Assembly: GCF_012726265.1 (NCBI RefSeq)
Contig: NZ_JAASAG010000018.1
Coordinates: forward strand, 1 to 64,000
Length of the DNA stretch: 64,000 nt
Reading direction: 5' to 3'
From: Streptomyces sp. HNM0575
Lineage (GTDB): Bacteria; Actinomycetota; Actinomycetes; Streptomycetales; Streptomycetaceae
The notes below the pieces were generated by a model. It was not told the DNA's origin. It made no database searches and worked only from the letters and a program-made list of their open reading frames with translations. Of the stretch, positions 33,545-41,913 are shown piece after piece; positions within the stretch are counted from its first letter, which is position 1, and each line of letters opens with the position of its first letter. Both the position numbers and the translations under genes were made by a program.

Positions 33545-34063
33545 ATGAGTTCCGAAACCACGTCCGTCCTGCGACCGCCCTCGGAGCGGATGCGCGAGCT
33601 GGACTTCCTGCTGGGGCACCACCGCTGCGTGGGCCGTGCGCCCGAGGACGGCTCGGCGCCCACCGTGATGTACATGCACGGCCGGCCGACGCTGGGCGGG
33701 CACTACTACAACGTCGACTTCACCTGGCCGGGCGTGATGTCCGGGCGCTGGATCTTCGGCTGGAACCCGGTGGACGAGGAGTACAACGTGTACTACCTCG
33801 CCGACTCCGGCACACAGGGCACGGCCGCCTCCGCGGGCTGGTCCGGGGACGAGTTCCAGATCACCGGCGAGTACTCGGTGGCCGAGATGAACGCGCACCG
33901 GGCCGTGCGCGACGTGTTCTCCCGCGGCGACGAGAGCCAATTCGTCACCCACTCCTACGTCCGTTCCGAGGAGGACGGGCGCTGGATCCTGCTCGACGTC
34001 TTCGAGGCCCACCGGATCACCGCGGAGCAGGCGCGAGAGGAGAACCCCGATGCCCGCCACTGA
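33545..34063 (+). CDS. DUF1579-like small protein, paralogue 1
   Basis: A 172-residue soluble protein with no signal peptide or membrane segment. It resembles the DUF1579-type beta-barrel family: MRELDFLLG near the start, a central GRWIFGWNP, AASAGWSGDEFQITG and AVRDVF. Function is unknown. Its stop overlaps the start of the next P450 gene by 14 bp, implying translational coupling. A clear paralogue is encoded at 41914-42372, also adjacent to a P450 gene; the two share LLG near the start, GRxFxW, a G-A-S-GW block and VRDxF. The start at 33545 follows GAGAAAGAGAAG. Roles such as substrate-binding partner or cyclase for the P450 step are guesses from context only. Confidence 0.85.
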   Translation: MSSETTSVLRPPSERMRELDFLLGHHRCVGRAPEDGSAPTVMYMHGRPTLGGHYYNVDFTWPGVMSGRWIFGWNPVDEEYNVYYLADSGTQGTAASAGWSGDEFQITGEYSVAEMNAHRAVRDVFSRGDESQFVTHSYVRSEEDGRWILLDVFEAHRITAEQAREENPDARH

Positions 34064-35270
34064 GATCTTCGAAGAGGGCGTCTACGGCCCCGCGTTCACC
34101 GCCGACCCGTACGCCGTCTTCGCCGAGCTGCGCGAACACGCACCGGTACGGCAGGTCACCACGCACCGCGGGCTCAACGCCTGGCTCGTCACTCGCTACG
34201 ACGACGTGCGCAGGCTCCTCGCCGACCCGCGACTGGGCAAGGACGGCAACCGGATCGGGGAGCTGATGGCCCGCCACAGCGAGGTGGCGGGCAACGCCAC
34301 CGGCTTTCCGGCCGGGCTGACCGCCAACATGGTCAACAGCGATCCGCCGGACCACACGCGGCTGCGGAACCTGGTCGGCCGGGTCTTCACGGTCCGCCGC
34401 ATCGGGATGCTGCGCCCGCGCGTCGAGCAGATCGTCGACGGACTGCTCGACGAGATGGCGCGCGACCGCGAGCCCGACCTCGTCACGACGCTGTCCGCGC
34501 AGCTGCCGATCTTCGTGATCGGTGAGCTGCTCGGTGTGCCGGAGTCCGACCGCAAGGACTTCTACGCGTCCGTGGACACGCTCTACGGAGGCTTCTCGGC
34601 TCCCGAGCAACTCGGCAAGGCCTATGCCGACGTGGTCGGTTACCTGCGCGACCTGTGCGACGCGAAGCGGAAGACCCCCACCGACGACCTGCTCACCGCC
34701 CTGGTCCAGGTCAGCGACGACGAGGACCGGCTGTCCCCGGACGAGCTGGTGTCGATGGCGCTGCTGCTGCTCACCGCCGGGCACGAGACGACCAGCAAGC
34801 AGCTCACCAACGGCGTGCTCACCCTGCTGCGGCATCCGGACCAGCTCGCCGCCCTGCGCGCCGACCCGTCCCGAATCCCCGCCGCCGTCGAGGAGTTGAT
34901 GCGGTTCGAGGGCTCCGGCCTGTCGGCCAGCCTGCGCTTCACCACGGAACCGGTGGAGGTCGCCGGGGTGACCATCCCCGAGGGGGAGTTCGTGCTGCTC
35001 TCGCTGGCCTCGGGCAACCGGGACGGCGACAAGTTCCCGGAACCGGACCGCTTCGACATCACCCGCTCCACGTCCGGCAGCCTCGCCATGGGCCACGGAA
35101 TCCACCACTGCGTGGGCGCGCCCCTGGGCCGGCTGGAACTGGAGGTCGCGCTCGGCCGCCTGCTGGACCGCTTCCCGGACTTGCAGCCGGCCGTGGAGTA
35201 CGACGCCGTGGAGTGGCTGGTGAACTCCTTCTTCCGCGGCCCGGTTTCGCTGCCGGTGCGGCTGTACTGA
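34050..35270 (+). CDS. Cytochrome P450, last gene of the PKS operon
   Basis: A 406-residue P450 of the soluble actinomycete type. Motifs: DPPDHTRLR in the C-helix region, I-helix AGHETT (A243-T248), K-helix ELMR, and heme loop MGHGIHHCVG with Cys354 (the first residue, usually Phe, is Met). The start overlaps the upstream DUF1579-like gene by 14 bp, with a GAGAGGAG ribosome site. It is followed at once by two strong hairpins, so it ends the rightward operon. Expected to be a tailoring oxygenase for the released polyketide; the target carbon cannot be told. It is divergent from the two leftward P450s, which are more like each other. Confidence 0.94.
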   Translation: MPATEIFEEGVYGPAFTADPYAVFAELREHAPVRQVTTHRGLNAWLVTRYDDVRRLLADPRLGKDGNRIGELMARHSEVAGNATGFPAGLTANMVNSDPPDHTRLRNLVGRVFTVRRIGMLRPRVEQIVDGLLDEMARDREPDLVTTLSAQLPIFVIGELLGVPESDRKDFYASVDTLYGGFSAPEQLGKAYADVVGYLRDLCDAKRKTPTDDLLTALVQVSDDEDRLSPDELVSMALLLLTAGHETTSKQLTNGVLTLLRHPDQLAALRADPSRIPAAVEELMRFEGSGLSASLRFTTEPVEVAGVTIPEGEFVLLSLASGNRDGDKFPEPDRFDITRSTSGSLAMGHGIHHCVGAPLGRLELEVALGRLLDRFPDLQPAVEYDAVEWLVNSFFRGPVSLPVRLY

Positions 35271-35277
35271 TCCCGCG

Positions 35278-35324
35278 GCGTGGGCGGCACCACCGGAGGG
35301 ACCGGGCGGTGGTGCCGCCCACGC
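35278..35324 (+). terminator. Hairpin terminator after the PKS operon
   Basis: Perfect 17-bp inverted repeat: left arm 35278-35294 (GCGTGGGCGGCACCACC), 13-base loop, right arm 35308-35324. It begins 8 bp after the P450 stop. There is no U-tract, as is common in Streptomyces. Confidence 0.85.
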
Positions 35325-35351
35325 GCGTCATGTGTGCCCGCCGGGCGGGAA

Positions 35352-35397
35352 CGACACGGGCGCCCCGCCCGGAATGCCCGGCGGGGCGCCCGTGTCG
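35352..35397 (-). terminator. Hairpin terminator after the leftward antiporter/P450 unit
   Basis: Perfect 18-bp inverted repeat: arms 35352-35369 and 35380-35397 with a 10-base loop. It lies 10 bp beyond the stop of the leftward P450 at 35407, back to back with the terminator of the rightward operon. Confidence 0.85.
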
Positions 35398-35406
35398 CTG
35401 CCCGGA

Positions 35407-36633
35407 CTACCAGGCGATCTCCAGATCGTGGATTCCGAACGCCAACCCCCGGAACTTGTACGACAGTTCGTCGAAGGGCTTGGTCAGCCGCATGTCCGGC
35501 AGGCGCCGGAAGAGGGTGTTGAAGACGATCTCCAGCTCGACCCGGGCGAGGTTCTGGCCCATGCACTGGTGGATGCCGTGGCTGAAGGCCATGTGGCCCT
35601 TGGGGTTGCGGCGTACGTCGAGCCGCTGCGGGTCCGGGAAGACACGGGCGTCGCGGGCCATGGCCGTGAGGTGGACGATCATTCCCTCGCCGGCCTTGAT
35701 GGTGGTGCCGTCGAGGTCGATGTCCGCCGTCGCGACACGGTTGGTGGCGGTCGCGGGGCTGAAGTAGCGCAGGAACTCCTCCACGGCCGACGGCATGAGC
35801 GACGGGTCTTCCTTCAGCGCGGCGAACTGCTCCGGATCGTTGAGCATCGCAGCCGTACCGAGCGCGATCACGTTGCCGGTCGTCTCGTGTCCGCCCACGA
35901 GCAGCAGCAGGCCCAGGGCGACCAGCGCCTCGTGGTCGAAGGCCTCCTTCTCCCGGTTGTTCACGATGAGCCTGCTCAGCAGATCGTCTTCGGGGTGCTC
36001 CTCCTTCTTGGAGATCAGCACCTCGAAGTAGGCCAGCAGCTCGTCGATGGCCTGCTTCTGCTCCGCCACGGAGACGTCGCGCTCGAGTTGCAGCATCGTG
36101 CGCGTCTGGAAGAACTCGTGGTCCTCGTACGGCACTCCGAGCAGCTCGCAGATCACCAGCGACGGAACGGACAGCGCCACGTGCTTGACGAGGTCCGCGG
36201 GCGGCCCGGCGGCGACGAGATCGTCGATCGCCGCGTCGACGATCTCCTGGATCCGCGGCCGCATGGCCTGCGCGCGCCGGACGGTGAACTCCGTGATCAG
36301 CATCCTCCGCCGTGCCGTGTGCAGGGGAGGGTCGTCGCCGAGCAGGATCTGCGTCCAGCGGGCGAGCTGCGCGACCACCGCCTCCGGGTTGGGCACCGGG
36401 AAGGGGTAGGCGGGGTTCGTCCGGTCGACGCTGACGTCGGGCTCGGTGAGGATCTGCCGGCCCAGGTCCTGGCCGGTGATCAGCCACGTCGTACGCCCCG
36501 ACGGGAGCATCACCCTGGTGAGCGGCTCCTTCTCCTGCACCTCCAGATATGCGGGCGGCGGGGTGAGCGGGTCGGCCGGGTCCCGCCACTGCGGGTACTG
36601 GAAAAGGCCGGTCTCTTCTGTTGTTTCCGTCAT
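35407..36633 (-). CDS. Cytochrome P450, downstream of the antiporter
   Basis: A 408-residue P450. I-helix GGHETTGN, K-helix EEFLRYF, heme loop FSHGIHQCMG with Cys357. It reads leftward and starts 26 bp after the antiporter gene ends, so the two are probably one transcript ended by the 35352-35397 hairpin. It is clearly related to the P450 at 42393-43616: both share SDQR/SGRT-WLVTG, an HTxRRRxLxxEFTVRxAxxxRPRI block, GGHETTG, and HQC(M/I)GQNLARV. That pairing suggests duplication within the cluster and two related oxidations, or two steps at neighbouring carbons (inference). Confidence 0.94.
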   Translation of the reverse strand: MTETTEETGLFQYPQWRDPADPLTPPPAYLEVQEKEPLTRVMLPSGRTTWLITGQDLGRQILTEPDVSVDRTNPAYPFPVPNPEAVVAQLARWTQILLGDDPPLHTARRRMLITEFTVRRAQAMRPRIQEIVDAAIDDLVAAGPPADLVKHVALSVPSLVICELLGVPYEDHEFFQTRTMLQLERDVSVAEQKQAIDELLAYFEVLISKKEEHPEDDLLSRLIVNNREKEAFDHEALVALGLLLLVGGHETTGNVIALGTAAMLNDPEQFAALKEDPSLMPSAVEEFLRYFSPATATNRVATADIDLDGTTIKAGEGMIVHLTAMARDARVFPDPQRLDVRRNPKGHMAFSHGIHQCMGQNLARVELEIVFNTLFRRLPDMRLTKPFDELSYKFRGLAFGIHDLEIAW

Positions 36634-36659
36634 GCGGGGCTCCCTCGGATCGGTCGGGC

Positions 36660-37958
36660 TCAGGCGGGGGTGGTGACGCGGGGCCGTTCGTCCAGGAACG
36701 CCTGCTGTGGACGGAGGAGGCTGAGCAGCGGCCCGGCCATCGCCGTGGTCACGACCGCCATGACGACCATCAGCGAGTACAACTCGTCGTCCAGTACGCC
36801 CATTTCGAGCCCCACGCTGAGGATGATCAGCTCTGTCAGTCCGCGGGTGTTCATGAGCGTGCCCAGCACCGCCGACTCCCGGTTCGCCATGCCGCTGAGC
36901 CGCGCGCCGAGGAAGGCGCCGAGGAACTTGCCGCCGATGGCGACCAGCAGGATGAGCACCAGCTCACCGAGACCGGAGAGGTCGAGGTGGGAGAGATCGA
37001 CCCGGAGGCCGGCCACGATGAAGTACACGGGCAGCAGCAGCACACCGCTGACCTGGCCGACGCGCTTGATGACGTCGTCGCGCAGCGCCTTCACTCCGTC
37101 CCGTGGCAGGACGAGACCGAAGAGGAAGGCCCCGAAGATGAAGTGCAGGCCCAGCCACTCGGTGATCGCCCCGGAGACCAGCAGCCCGCCCAGCAGGGTG
37201 GCGAGCACGCCCAGGCTCAGCTCGCCCGCTCCCTCGTAGCGGCTGGTGAGGCGGCGCAGCAGCGGACGGACCACGAGGAACATCAGCGCCAGGTAGGGGA
37301 TCACGGCGAGGATGAGGAGCTGCCCGGCGTTCGCAGCGCCGGCCCGTGCGACGACGACGGCGAGCAGGCACCAGGCGATCACGTCGCCCATCGCGGCGCT
37401 GGCCAGCGAGATCGCACCGAGCGGTGTGCGTTGCAGCCCGCGGTCGGAGAGGATCCTGGCGAGCACCGGAAACGCGGTGACCGACATCGCCGCGCCCATG
37501 AACAGCACGAAGGCGGTCCGTTCGGCGCTGTGGTGGTTGGTGTGGATGAACCACGCCAGCGCCATGCCGAGCAGGAACGGCAGCACGATCGAGAGCACCG
37601 ACACCGACACCGCGGTGCGGCCCCTGCCGCCTATCAGGTCTTTGTCGAGTTCGAGCCCGACGATGAACATGAAGATGGCGACGCCGACGTTCGCGAGAGC
37701 GCTGAGGAACGGGCGGACGTCGGTGGGCACCAGGGTGTCCGAGATCGCGCCGTGGAACAGCGTCGGACCAAGCAGGATCCCGGCCAGGACCTCACCGATG
37801 ACCGGGGGCTGCCCGAGCTTGGCCGCCGCCATGCCGAGCAGCCGGGCCAGCAGGAGAATCAGCGCCAGGTCGACGAAGAGAAAGATGATCTGGTGGCTGG
37901 TCAAGGATTCACCGTTTTCGGGAGAACGGGCCGACGGTAACGCGCTTGGTGTGGTCAT
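36660..37958 (-). CDS. CPA2-family cation/proton antiporter
   Basis: A 432-residue integral membrane protein with about 12 hydrophobic segments, matching the Na+(K+)/H+ exchanger domain of the CPA2 family (GerN/KefB/NapA-like). Visible landmarks: PPVIGEVLAGILLGP in the second segment, VGLELD, SVTAFPVLARIL, and MNTRGLTELIIL. It lacks the C-terminal TrkA-N domain of KefB. Likely located in the cytoplasmic membrane, exchanging cations for protons. Such genes occur in polyether ionophore clusters (for example monensin), where self-resistance has been proposed, so its presence may hint at a cation-binding acidic product; this is inference. The ribosome site before the ATG at 37958 is weak. It heads a leftward unit with the P450 gene. 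Confidence 0.92.
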   Translation of the reverse strand: MTTPSALPSARSPENGESLTSHQIIFLFVDLALILLLARLLGMAAAKLGQPPVIGEVLAGILLGPTLFHGAISDTLVPTDVRPFLSALANVGVAIFMFIVGLELDKDLIGGRGRTAVSVSVLSIVLPFLLGMALAWFIHTNHHSAERTAFVLFMGAAMSVTAFPVLARILSDRGLQRTPLGAISLASAAMGDVIAWCLLAVVVARAGAANAGQLLILAVIPYLALMFLVVRPLLRRLTSRYEGAGELSLGVLATLLGGLLVSGAITEWLGLHFIFGAFLFGLVLPRDGVKALRDDVIKRVGQVSGVLLLPVYFIVAGLRVDLSHLDLSGLGELVLILLVAIGGKFLGAFLGARLSGMANRESAVLGTLMNTRGLTELIILSVGLEMGVLDDELYSLMVVMAVVTTAMAGPLLSLLRPQQAFLDERPRVTTPA

Positions 37959-38308
37959 GATTGGGCCCGGCGGTCATGTACGTCAAAGAAGTCCGAATTG
38001 CCGCGCGGAACTCGCTGACCTGGAACTTCCCCGGTTTTCGGCCAATGCGCCCGGCGCCGGTTCCCGGCCGATGGGAGCGCGATGGGTTTATCCGCCGCCC
38101 CGGTGGGCCGGCTCGTCCGCAGCCCGGAAGGCCGGTCCGTCATCTCTGCGGCAGGGTAATTCCCTGGTAATCGGCGAAGTCTCCGCAGGTGCGCCCGCTC
38201 ATTCTCGGGTAACCGGGCGCCGGTCCTTTCCGGAAGCACCGGTGGCGGCGCGCGGCGGACGACCCGGGCCGCTTCCTTGTACCGGCCCGGCCGGTCCGCG
38301 ACGAAGCA
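37959..38308. promoter_or_regulatory. 350-bp intergenic region, promoter of the antiporter/P450 unit
   Basis: No coding potential seen. It lies between the stop of the CoA-transferase and the start of the antiporter, both leftward. It contains a 15-bp element at 38149-38163 shared with the region upstream of the other leftward unit, a direct repeat of GGTAAT with 11-bp spacing (38155 and 38166), and another GGTAACC at 38208. No convincing -10/-35 pair could be chosen by eye. Confidence 0.6.
38149..38163 (-). promoter_or_regulatory. Candidate operator, copy 1 of GGAATTACC(C/G)TGCCG
   Basis: Read on the minus strand it is GGAATTACCCTGCCG. It matches 14 of 15 bases of the sequence at 43922-43936 in the same orientation relative to its downstream gene. 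The adjoining GGTAATC at 38166 forms an 11-bp-pitch direct repeat with it, a spacing typical of SARP binding sites. It is 191 bp upstream of the antiporter start. Binding is inferred, not shown. Confidence 0.5.
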
Positions 38309-39958
38309 TCAGCGGTGGTGCCCGTACGGATCCAGCCTCCGCAGCGCGTCCAGCTCCGCCGCCGTGACGGGCTCCTCGACCACGGCTCCATCGGCCGGAA
38401 CGTCCCAGCTCGTACGCGAAGCGACCAGCCGGTCCGGGTCCACCGCACCGAAGTGACTGGCGAGCGCGAACCCCTCGGAACGCCGCGCGAACACGCCGAA
38501 GTCGCTCACCACGGCCTTCACGCGGCGGCCGGGCGACGTCACCGCGGCCACCTTCGGCACGTACCGCCGCCGGCCGGAAGCCGCCAGGACGACGCAGTCC
38601 GCCGCGTTCGCGATGTCGTGCGCGCCTCCGGAACCGGTGAGCCAGGTCCCGTCCGGCAGCACGCTGGTGTTGACGTTCCCCGACGAGTCCGTCTCCGCGG
38701 CGGCCAGGACGCCCAGGCAGCGCGGGTTGGCGGCGACCATGCCGCCCAGGATGTCGGCGATGGACGACAGTTGTTCCGCCCCGTGCAGTTGGCTGAAGAG
38801 ATACACGTCGCCGGTGTGCGGCCGGATCCCGTAGAAGCCGAGCTCCGAGACGAGCCGCACGGTGCGCCCCTCGGAGCGCAGCCGCCCGGCCGCCAGCCAG
38901 GCGGCGACGTGGGAGGCGCCTATCCCGGCGAGCAGCGTGTCGTAGTCTCCGCCCCGCACCAGGTTCGCGATCGTGCGGGCGCCGAGGATCATCAGCGACT
39001 CCTTGCGGCTGGGCTCCGGCCCGTCGCGGACGGGCGGCGGCGCGGTCGGCGGGGGACCGGTGAGCGCGCGCAGGCGCTTCTCGCCCAGCCCGGAGAGGTA
39101 GTCGTCGTGGGACGGGGCGATCCAGTCGGTGAACCAGCGGCGCGCGGTCTCGTCGTCCGAGCAGGCCTCCGCGGTGTGCGAGAGGAACGCGTAGTCGTCG
39201 AGATAGCCGGGCACACCGGCGAGACCCTGGGTGCGCAGCGACTGCGGATGGCAGCCGAACGGTGCCTCGCACAGCCCCAGCACCCGCTGGCCGGGCACCA
39301 CGACCTGGTCCGGCATGGCGTCCACGACCTCGTCGTCGACGATGCACTCCACCGAGGCGAGCACACCCAGCCGCGCGGCGTAGGCGGGCCAGGGACCCTC
39401 ACCGTGCGGACGGCACAGCACGACGTTGCCGCGCCGGTCGGCGCACACCCCGTGCACCACCGTGACGTCCGGGCGCAGCGGCCGCATGAGCACGCCCTCC
39501 TCGCCGGTGAACGGGTCCGTGGTGTGCCGAAGCGAGTCCTCCTTGCCCTCGGCCAGGCAGGTTCCGGCGAGGGAGGAGGTGAGCACCGCGCGCTGGCCCG
39601 TCGCCGCGGCGTGCAGGCGCTGCTGGAGCGTGAGGAGCGACCACATCTCGGCTTCGAACGGTTCGCCGTGCAGCAGGTCGCGGTAGAGCGGGGAGGGCCG
39701 CGGCGTGGGACAGGTCTCGCCGAGGAACCCGGTGATCACCTTCCGCGCCGCGCGGGCGATCCCAAGCGCGTGCGCGTTGCCGTGCACCGCGGCGACGCTC
39801 ACGGTCAGGCTTCGCGTGTCCCGGAAGGCCCGCGCCACCGCGTTGAGCACGGCGTTGGGCCGTGACGGGGTGGCACTGAAGTGGACGTGCATGTCCGGGC
39901 GGACGTGCCGGCGGACGAGGTCGTCGGGGGTGGGCGAGACCGGGACCACGGCGATCAC
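38309..39958 (-). CDS. Fused two-domain family I CoA-transferase
   Basis: A 549-residue protein that joins the alpha and beta halves of a family I CoA-transferase (glutaconate or 3-oxoacid CoA-transferase type) in one chain. The N-terminal half (about 1-300) has RPDMHVHFSATPSRPN, ITGFLGE and DVTVVHGVCADRRGN; the C-terminal half (about 330-549) has GIGASHVAAWLA, a candidate catalytic Glu372 in SELGFYG, and SSGNVNTS. It would move CoA between carboxylic acids; the substrates are unknown. It starts with GTG inside the stop of the upstream ketosynthase gene (GTGA overlap), so translation is coupled and the two enzymes probably act in sequence. It is the last gene of the leftward five-gene unit. 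Confidence 0.85.
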   Translation of the reverse strand: MIAVVPVSPTPDDLVRRHVRPDMHVHFSATPSRPNAVLNAVARAFRDTRSLTVSVAAVHGNAHALGIARAARKVITGFLGETCPTPRPSPLYRDLLHGEPFEAEMWSLLTLQQRLHAAATGQRAVLTSSLAGTCLAEGKEDSLRHTTDPFTGEEGVLMRPLRPDVTVVHGVCADRRGNVVLCRPHGEGPWPAYAARLGVLASVECIVDDEVVDAMPDQVVVPGQRVLGLCEAPFGCHPQSLRTQGLAGVPGYLDDYAFLSHTAEACSDDETARRWFTDWIAPSHDDYLSGLGEKRLRALTGPPPTAPPPVRDGPEPSRKESLMILGARTIANLVRGGDYDTLLAGIGASHVAAWLAAGRLRSEGRTVRLVSELGFYGIRPHTGDVYLFSQLHGAEQLSSIADILGGMVAANPRCLGVLAAAETDSSGNVNTSVLPDGTWLTGSGGAHDIANAADCVVLAASGRRRYVPKVAAVTSPGRRVKAVVSDFGVFARRSEGFALASHFGAVDPDRLVASRTSWDVPADGAVVEEPVTAAELDALRRLDPYGHHR

Positions 39959-41217
39959 GCCCTGCCCAGGACGACGGCGGAGGTCTGGCTGCCGATCGCG
40001 AAGGCGAGCGACACGGCGAGGTCGAACCCGGCCGTACGCGCGCCTTCCGCGACGTGGTCGTGGTCGCACTCGGGCGCCACCTCGCCGACGTTGATGGTCG
40101 GCGCGAGTTCCTGGTGCCGGAGCATCAGCGCGGTCGCCGCCACGTTCACGATGCCCGCCATGCCGAGCGTGTGCCCGAACACGGGCTTGTTGGAGCCGAT
40201 CGGCGGCAGCGACGCCACCGGGCGGTGCGGGTAGAGGGCCCGCAGCGCCCGGCTCTCGGCGAGATCGTTGTAGTGGGTCGCGGTGCCGTGGCCGCAGAAG
40301 TAGCCGACGTCGTTCAGGGACCTGCCCGCGTCCTCCACGGCGTCGGAGATCAGTTCCGCCGTCACCTTCCCGGTCAGATCCATCGACGTGGCGTGCCCGG
40401 CCTCGTTCATGGCGGCCGCGCTGTACACGTGCGCGTACACGTCCGCACCTCGCGCCGTCGCGTCGGAGGCGCGTTCCAGCATCAGGCAGATCGCGCCCTC
40501 GCCGAGTGCCATGCCGTTGCGGTGGGCGCTGTACGGGCGCACCGCCTGCTCCGGGACGTCGCGCTCGGGGGAGAGGACGCCGGGGCCCAGCGCCTGGAAG
40601 GTCCGCAGCACCGCCGGTACGAGCGGGAACTCGGTCCCGCCCACCAGCACCGCGTCGCTCGCGCCCGACCGCAGTTCGCGCAGCGCGAGGCCGATGGCGT
40701 GGTGACCGCCGACGCAGGCGCTGCTCACCGTCGTGACGAGGCCCTTCGCGCCGATGTGGATGGCCGCCAGGCTGGCCGGGGAGCCCGCGAGACCGCGGAA
40801 CATCGCGCCGTTGTCCAGGTCCGCGCCGGGACCCGGCGGGTTGTCGCCGCCGACCCACCAGCTCAGCCCGCCGCGCGATGTCGACTGGACGACGCTCAGC
40901 CGCCGGGGGTCCAGTCCGCCGGCCTGCGGGATGCCGGAGTCCTGGTGCGCGGCGCTGACGGCGGCCAGGCCCGCGAGGATCTCGGTGCTGTACTTCGCGG
41001 CGTGCCGGTCCGGCAGGCCGGGCAGGAACCCGCGGTGGTCGAAGTCCCGGAGCTGGCCGCCCGCGAAGACCCGGAGCTGCTCGGCGTCGGAGTCGAACCT
41101 GTCGAGCGCGGAGACCTGGGAGCGGCCCGCGCGCAGGTGGTCCCAGAAGGACGCGGCGTCGTCGGCGCCGGGAAGCACCACGCCCATCCCGGTTATGGCA
41201 ACTGGTTCTTCGGCCAT
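39955..41217 (-). CDS. Stand-alone beta-ketoacyl synthase (KAS I/II-like)
   Basis: A 420-residue discrete condensing enzyme. It has VAITGMGVVLPG at the N-terminus, active-site Cys168 in SSACVGG, GHGTATHYND with the first catalytic His, and KPVFGHTLGMAG with the second, so the Cys-His-His triad is complete and it is not a chain-length factor. No AT, ACP or CLF partner is encoded nearby. It overlaps the downstream CoA-transferase gene by 4 bp and starts 6 bp after the carboxymuconolactone decarboxylase-family gene. It may condense an acyl group onto a CoA or ACP substrate to make a starter, side chain or ester unit; this is inference from context. Confidence 0.9.
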   Translation of the reverse strand: MAEEPVAITGMGVVLPGADDAASFWDHLRAGRSQVSALDRFDSDAEQLRVFAGGQLRDFDHRGFLPGLPDRHAAKYSTEILAGLAAVSAAHQDSGIPQAGGLDPRRLSVVQSTSRGGLSWWVGGDNPPGPGADLDNGAMFRGLAGSPASLAAIHIGAKGLVTTVSSACVGGHHAIGLALRELRSGASDAVLVGGTEFPLVPAVLRTFQALGPGVLSPERDVPEQAVRPYSAHRNGMALGEGAICLMLERASDATARGADVYAHVYSAAAMNEAGHATSMDLTGKVTAELISDAVEDAGRSLNDVGYFCGHGTATHYNDLAESRALRALYPHRPVASLPPIGSNKPVFGHTLGMAGIVNVAATALMLRHQELAPTINVGEVAPECDHDHVAEGARTAGFDLAVSLAFAIGSQTSAVVLGRA

Positions 41218-41223
41218 CGGGCG

Positions 41224-41802
41224 TCACTCATCTCCGGCTTTTCCCGTGGGGGCGGTCTGCTGCGCCAGCGCCACGAACTTCTCGCCGCTGGGGTCGATGT
41301 CCACGTCGAGCCCGTTGAGCAGCCCCGCGAGCATCCGGTACTGGCCGACGATGACGAAGGCCTCGACCAAGCGGGCGTGGCCCAGCTCGCCGTCGAGGAA
41401 CGCGACGAGCCCGGCGTCGACGTCGGCGCCCTGGTCGAGCTGGTCCGCGGCGCGCAGCAGCGCCGTGTCGACCGCGCCGAAGACCCCTTCCACAACGGGT
41501 TCCGCGCAGGCCGCCTCGATTTCCCGCTCGGCCAGCCCGAGCCCGGCGGCGAGCACGCGGTGCTGGGCCAGTACGTATTCACAACGGCTGTTGCTGGCCG
41601 TCCGCAGGATCAACAGCTCGCGCTCGCGCGGGCCGAGCTCGGTTCTCGTCAGCAGCGTGGTGCTGAGCATGAGGACGGGCTTGACCAGCATGGGGGCGTG
41701 CGCCGTCATGCGAATGAGGTTCAGCGGCGCGGCCATCTTCCCGATGGCGGCCCGGGTCTGCTCGGGCAGTTCTTCGGGGTCGGGAAAGGGAATTCGTGCC
41801 AT
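41224..41802 (-). CDS. Carboxymuconolactone decarboxylase (CMD/AhpD)-family protein
   Basis: A 192-residue all-helical protein with the CMD/AhpD pattern: LGPRERELLILRTASNSRCEYVLAQH, where Cys, Glu and His of CEYxxxxH correspond to the conserved family residues. Members include true decarboxylases, peroxidase partners and many uncharacterised proteins, so the name is only a family label. The second AhpD Cys (CxxC) is absent. It sits in the leftward unit between the DUF1579-like gene (111 bp upstream) and the ketosynthase (6 bp downstream). A decarboxylation, lactone-handling or redox role in the same sub-pathway is possible. No signal peptide. Confidence 0.85.
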   Translation of the reverse strand: MARIPFPDPEELPEQTRAAIGKMAAPLNLIRMTAHAPMLVKPVLMLSTTLLTRTELGPRERELLILRTASNSRCEYVLAQHRVLAAGLGLAEREIEAACAEPVVEGVFGAVDTALLRAADQLDQGADVDAGLVAFLDGELGHARLVEAFVIVGQYRMLAGLLNGLDVDIDPSGEKFVALAQQTAPTGKAGDE

Positions 41803-41913
41803 GAGGACCTGTCCGATCGGCTTCGTCGGTGGTTCCGCCTCGCTCGCTCCCGGCGTGCGGCAGGCGGTTCCGATTGATCGTTCGCTTCTTCTGTCGCGGT
41901 CTTCCTCAGCGCC

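Noticed and set aside
39955..41217. Stand-alone ketosynthase as a chain-length factor (KS-beta)
   Set aside because: Active Cys168 and both His motifs are present, so it should be catalytic.
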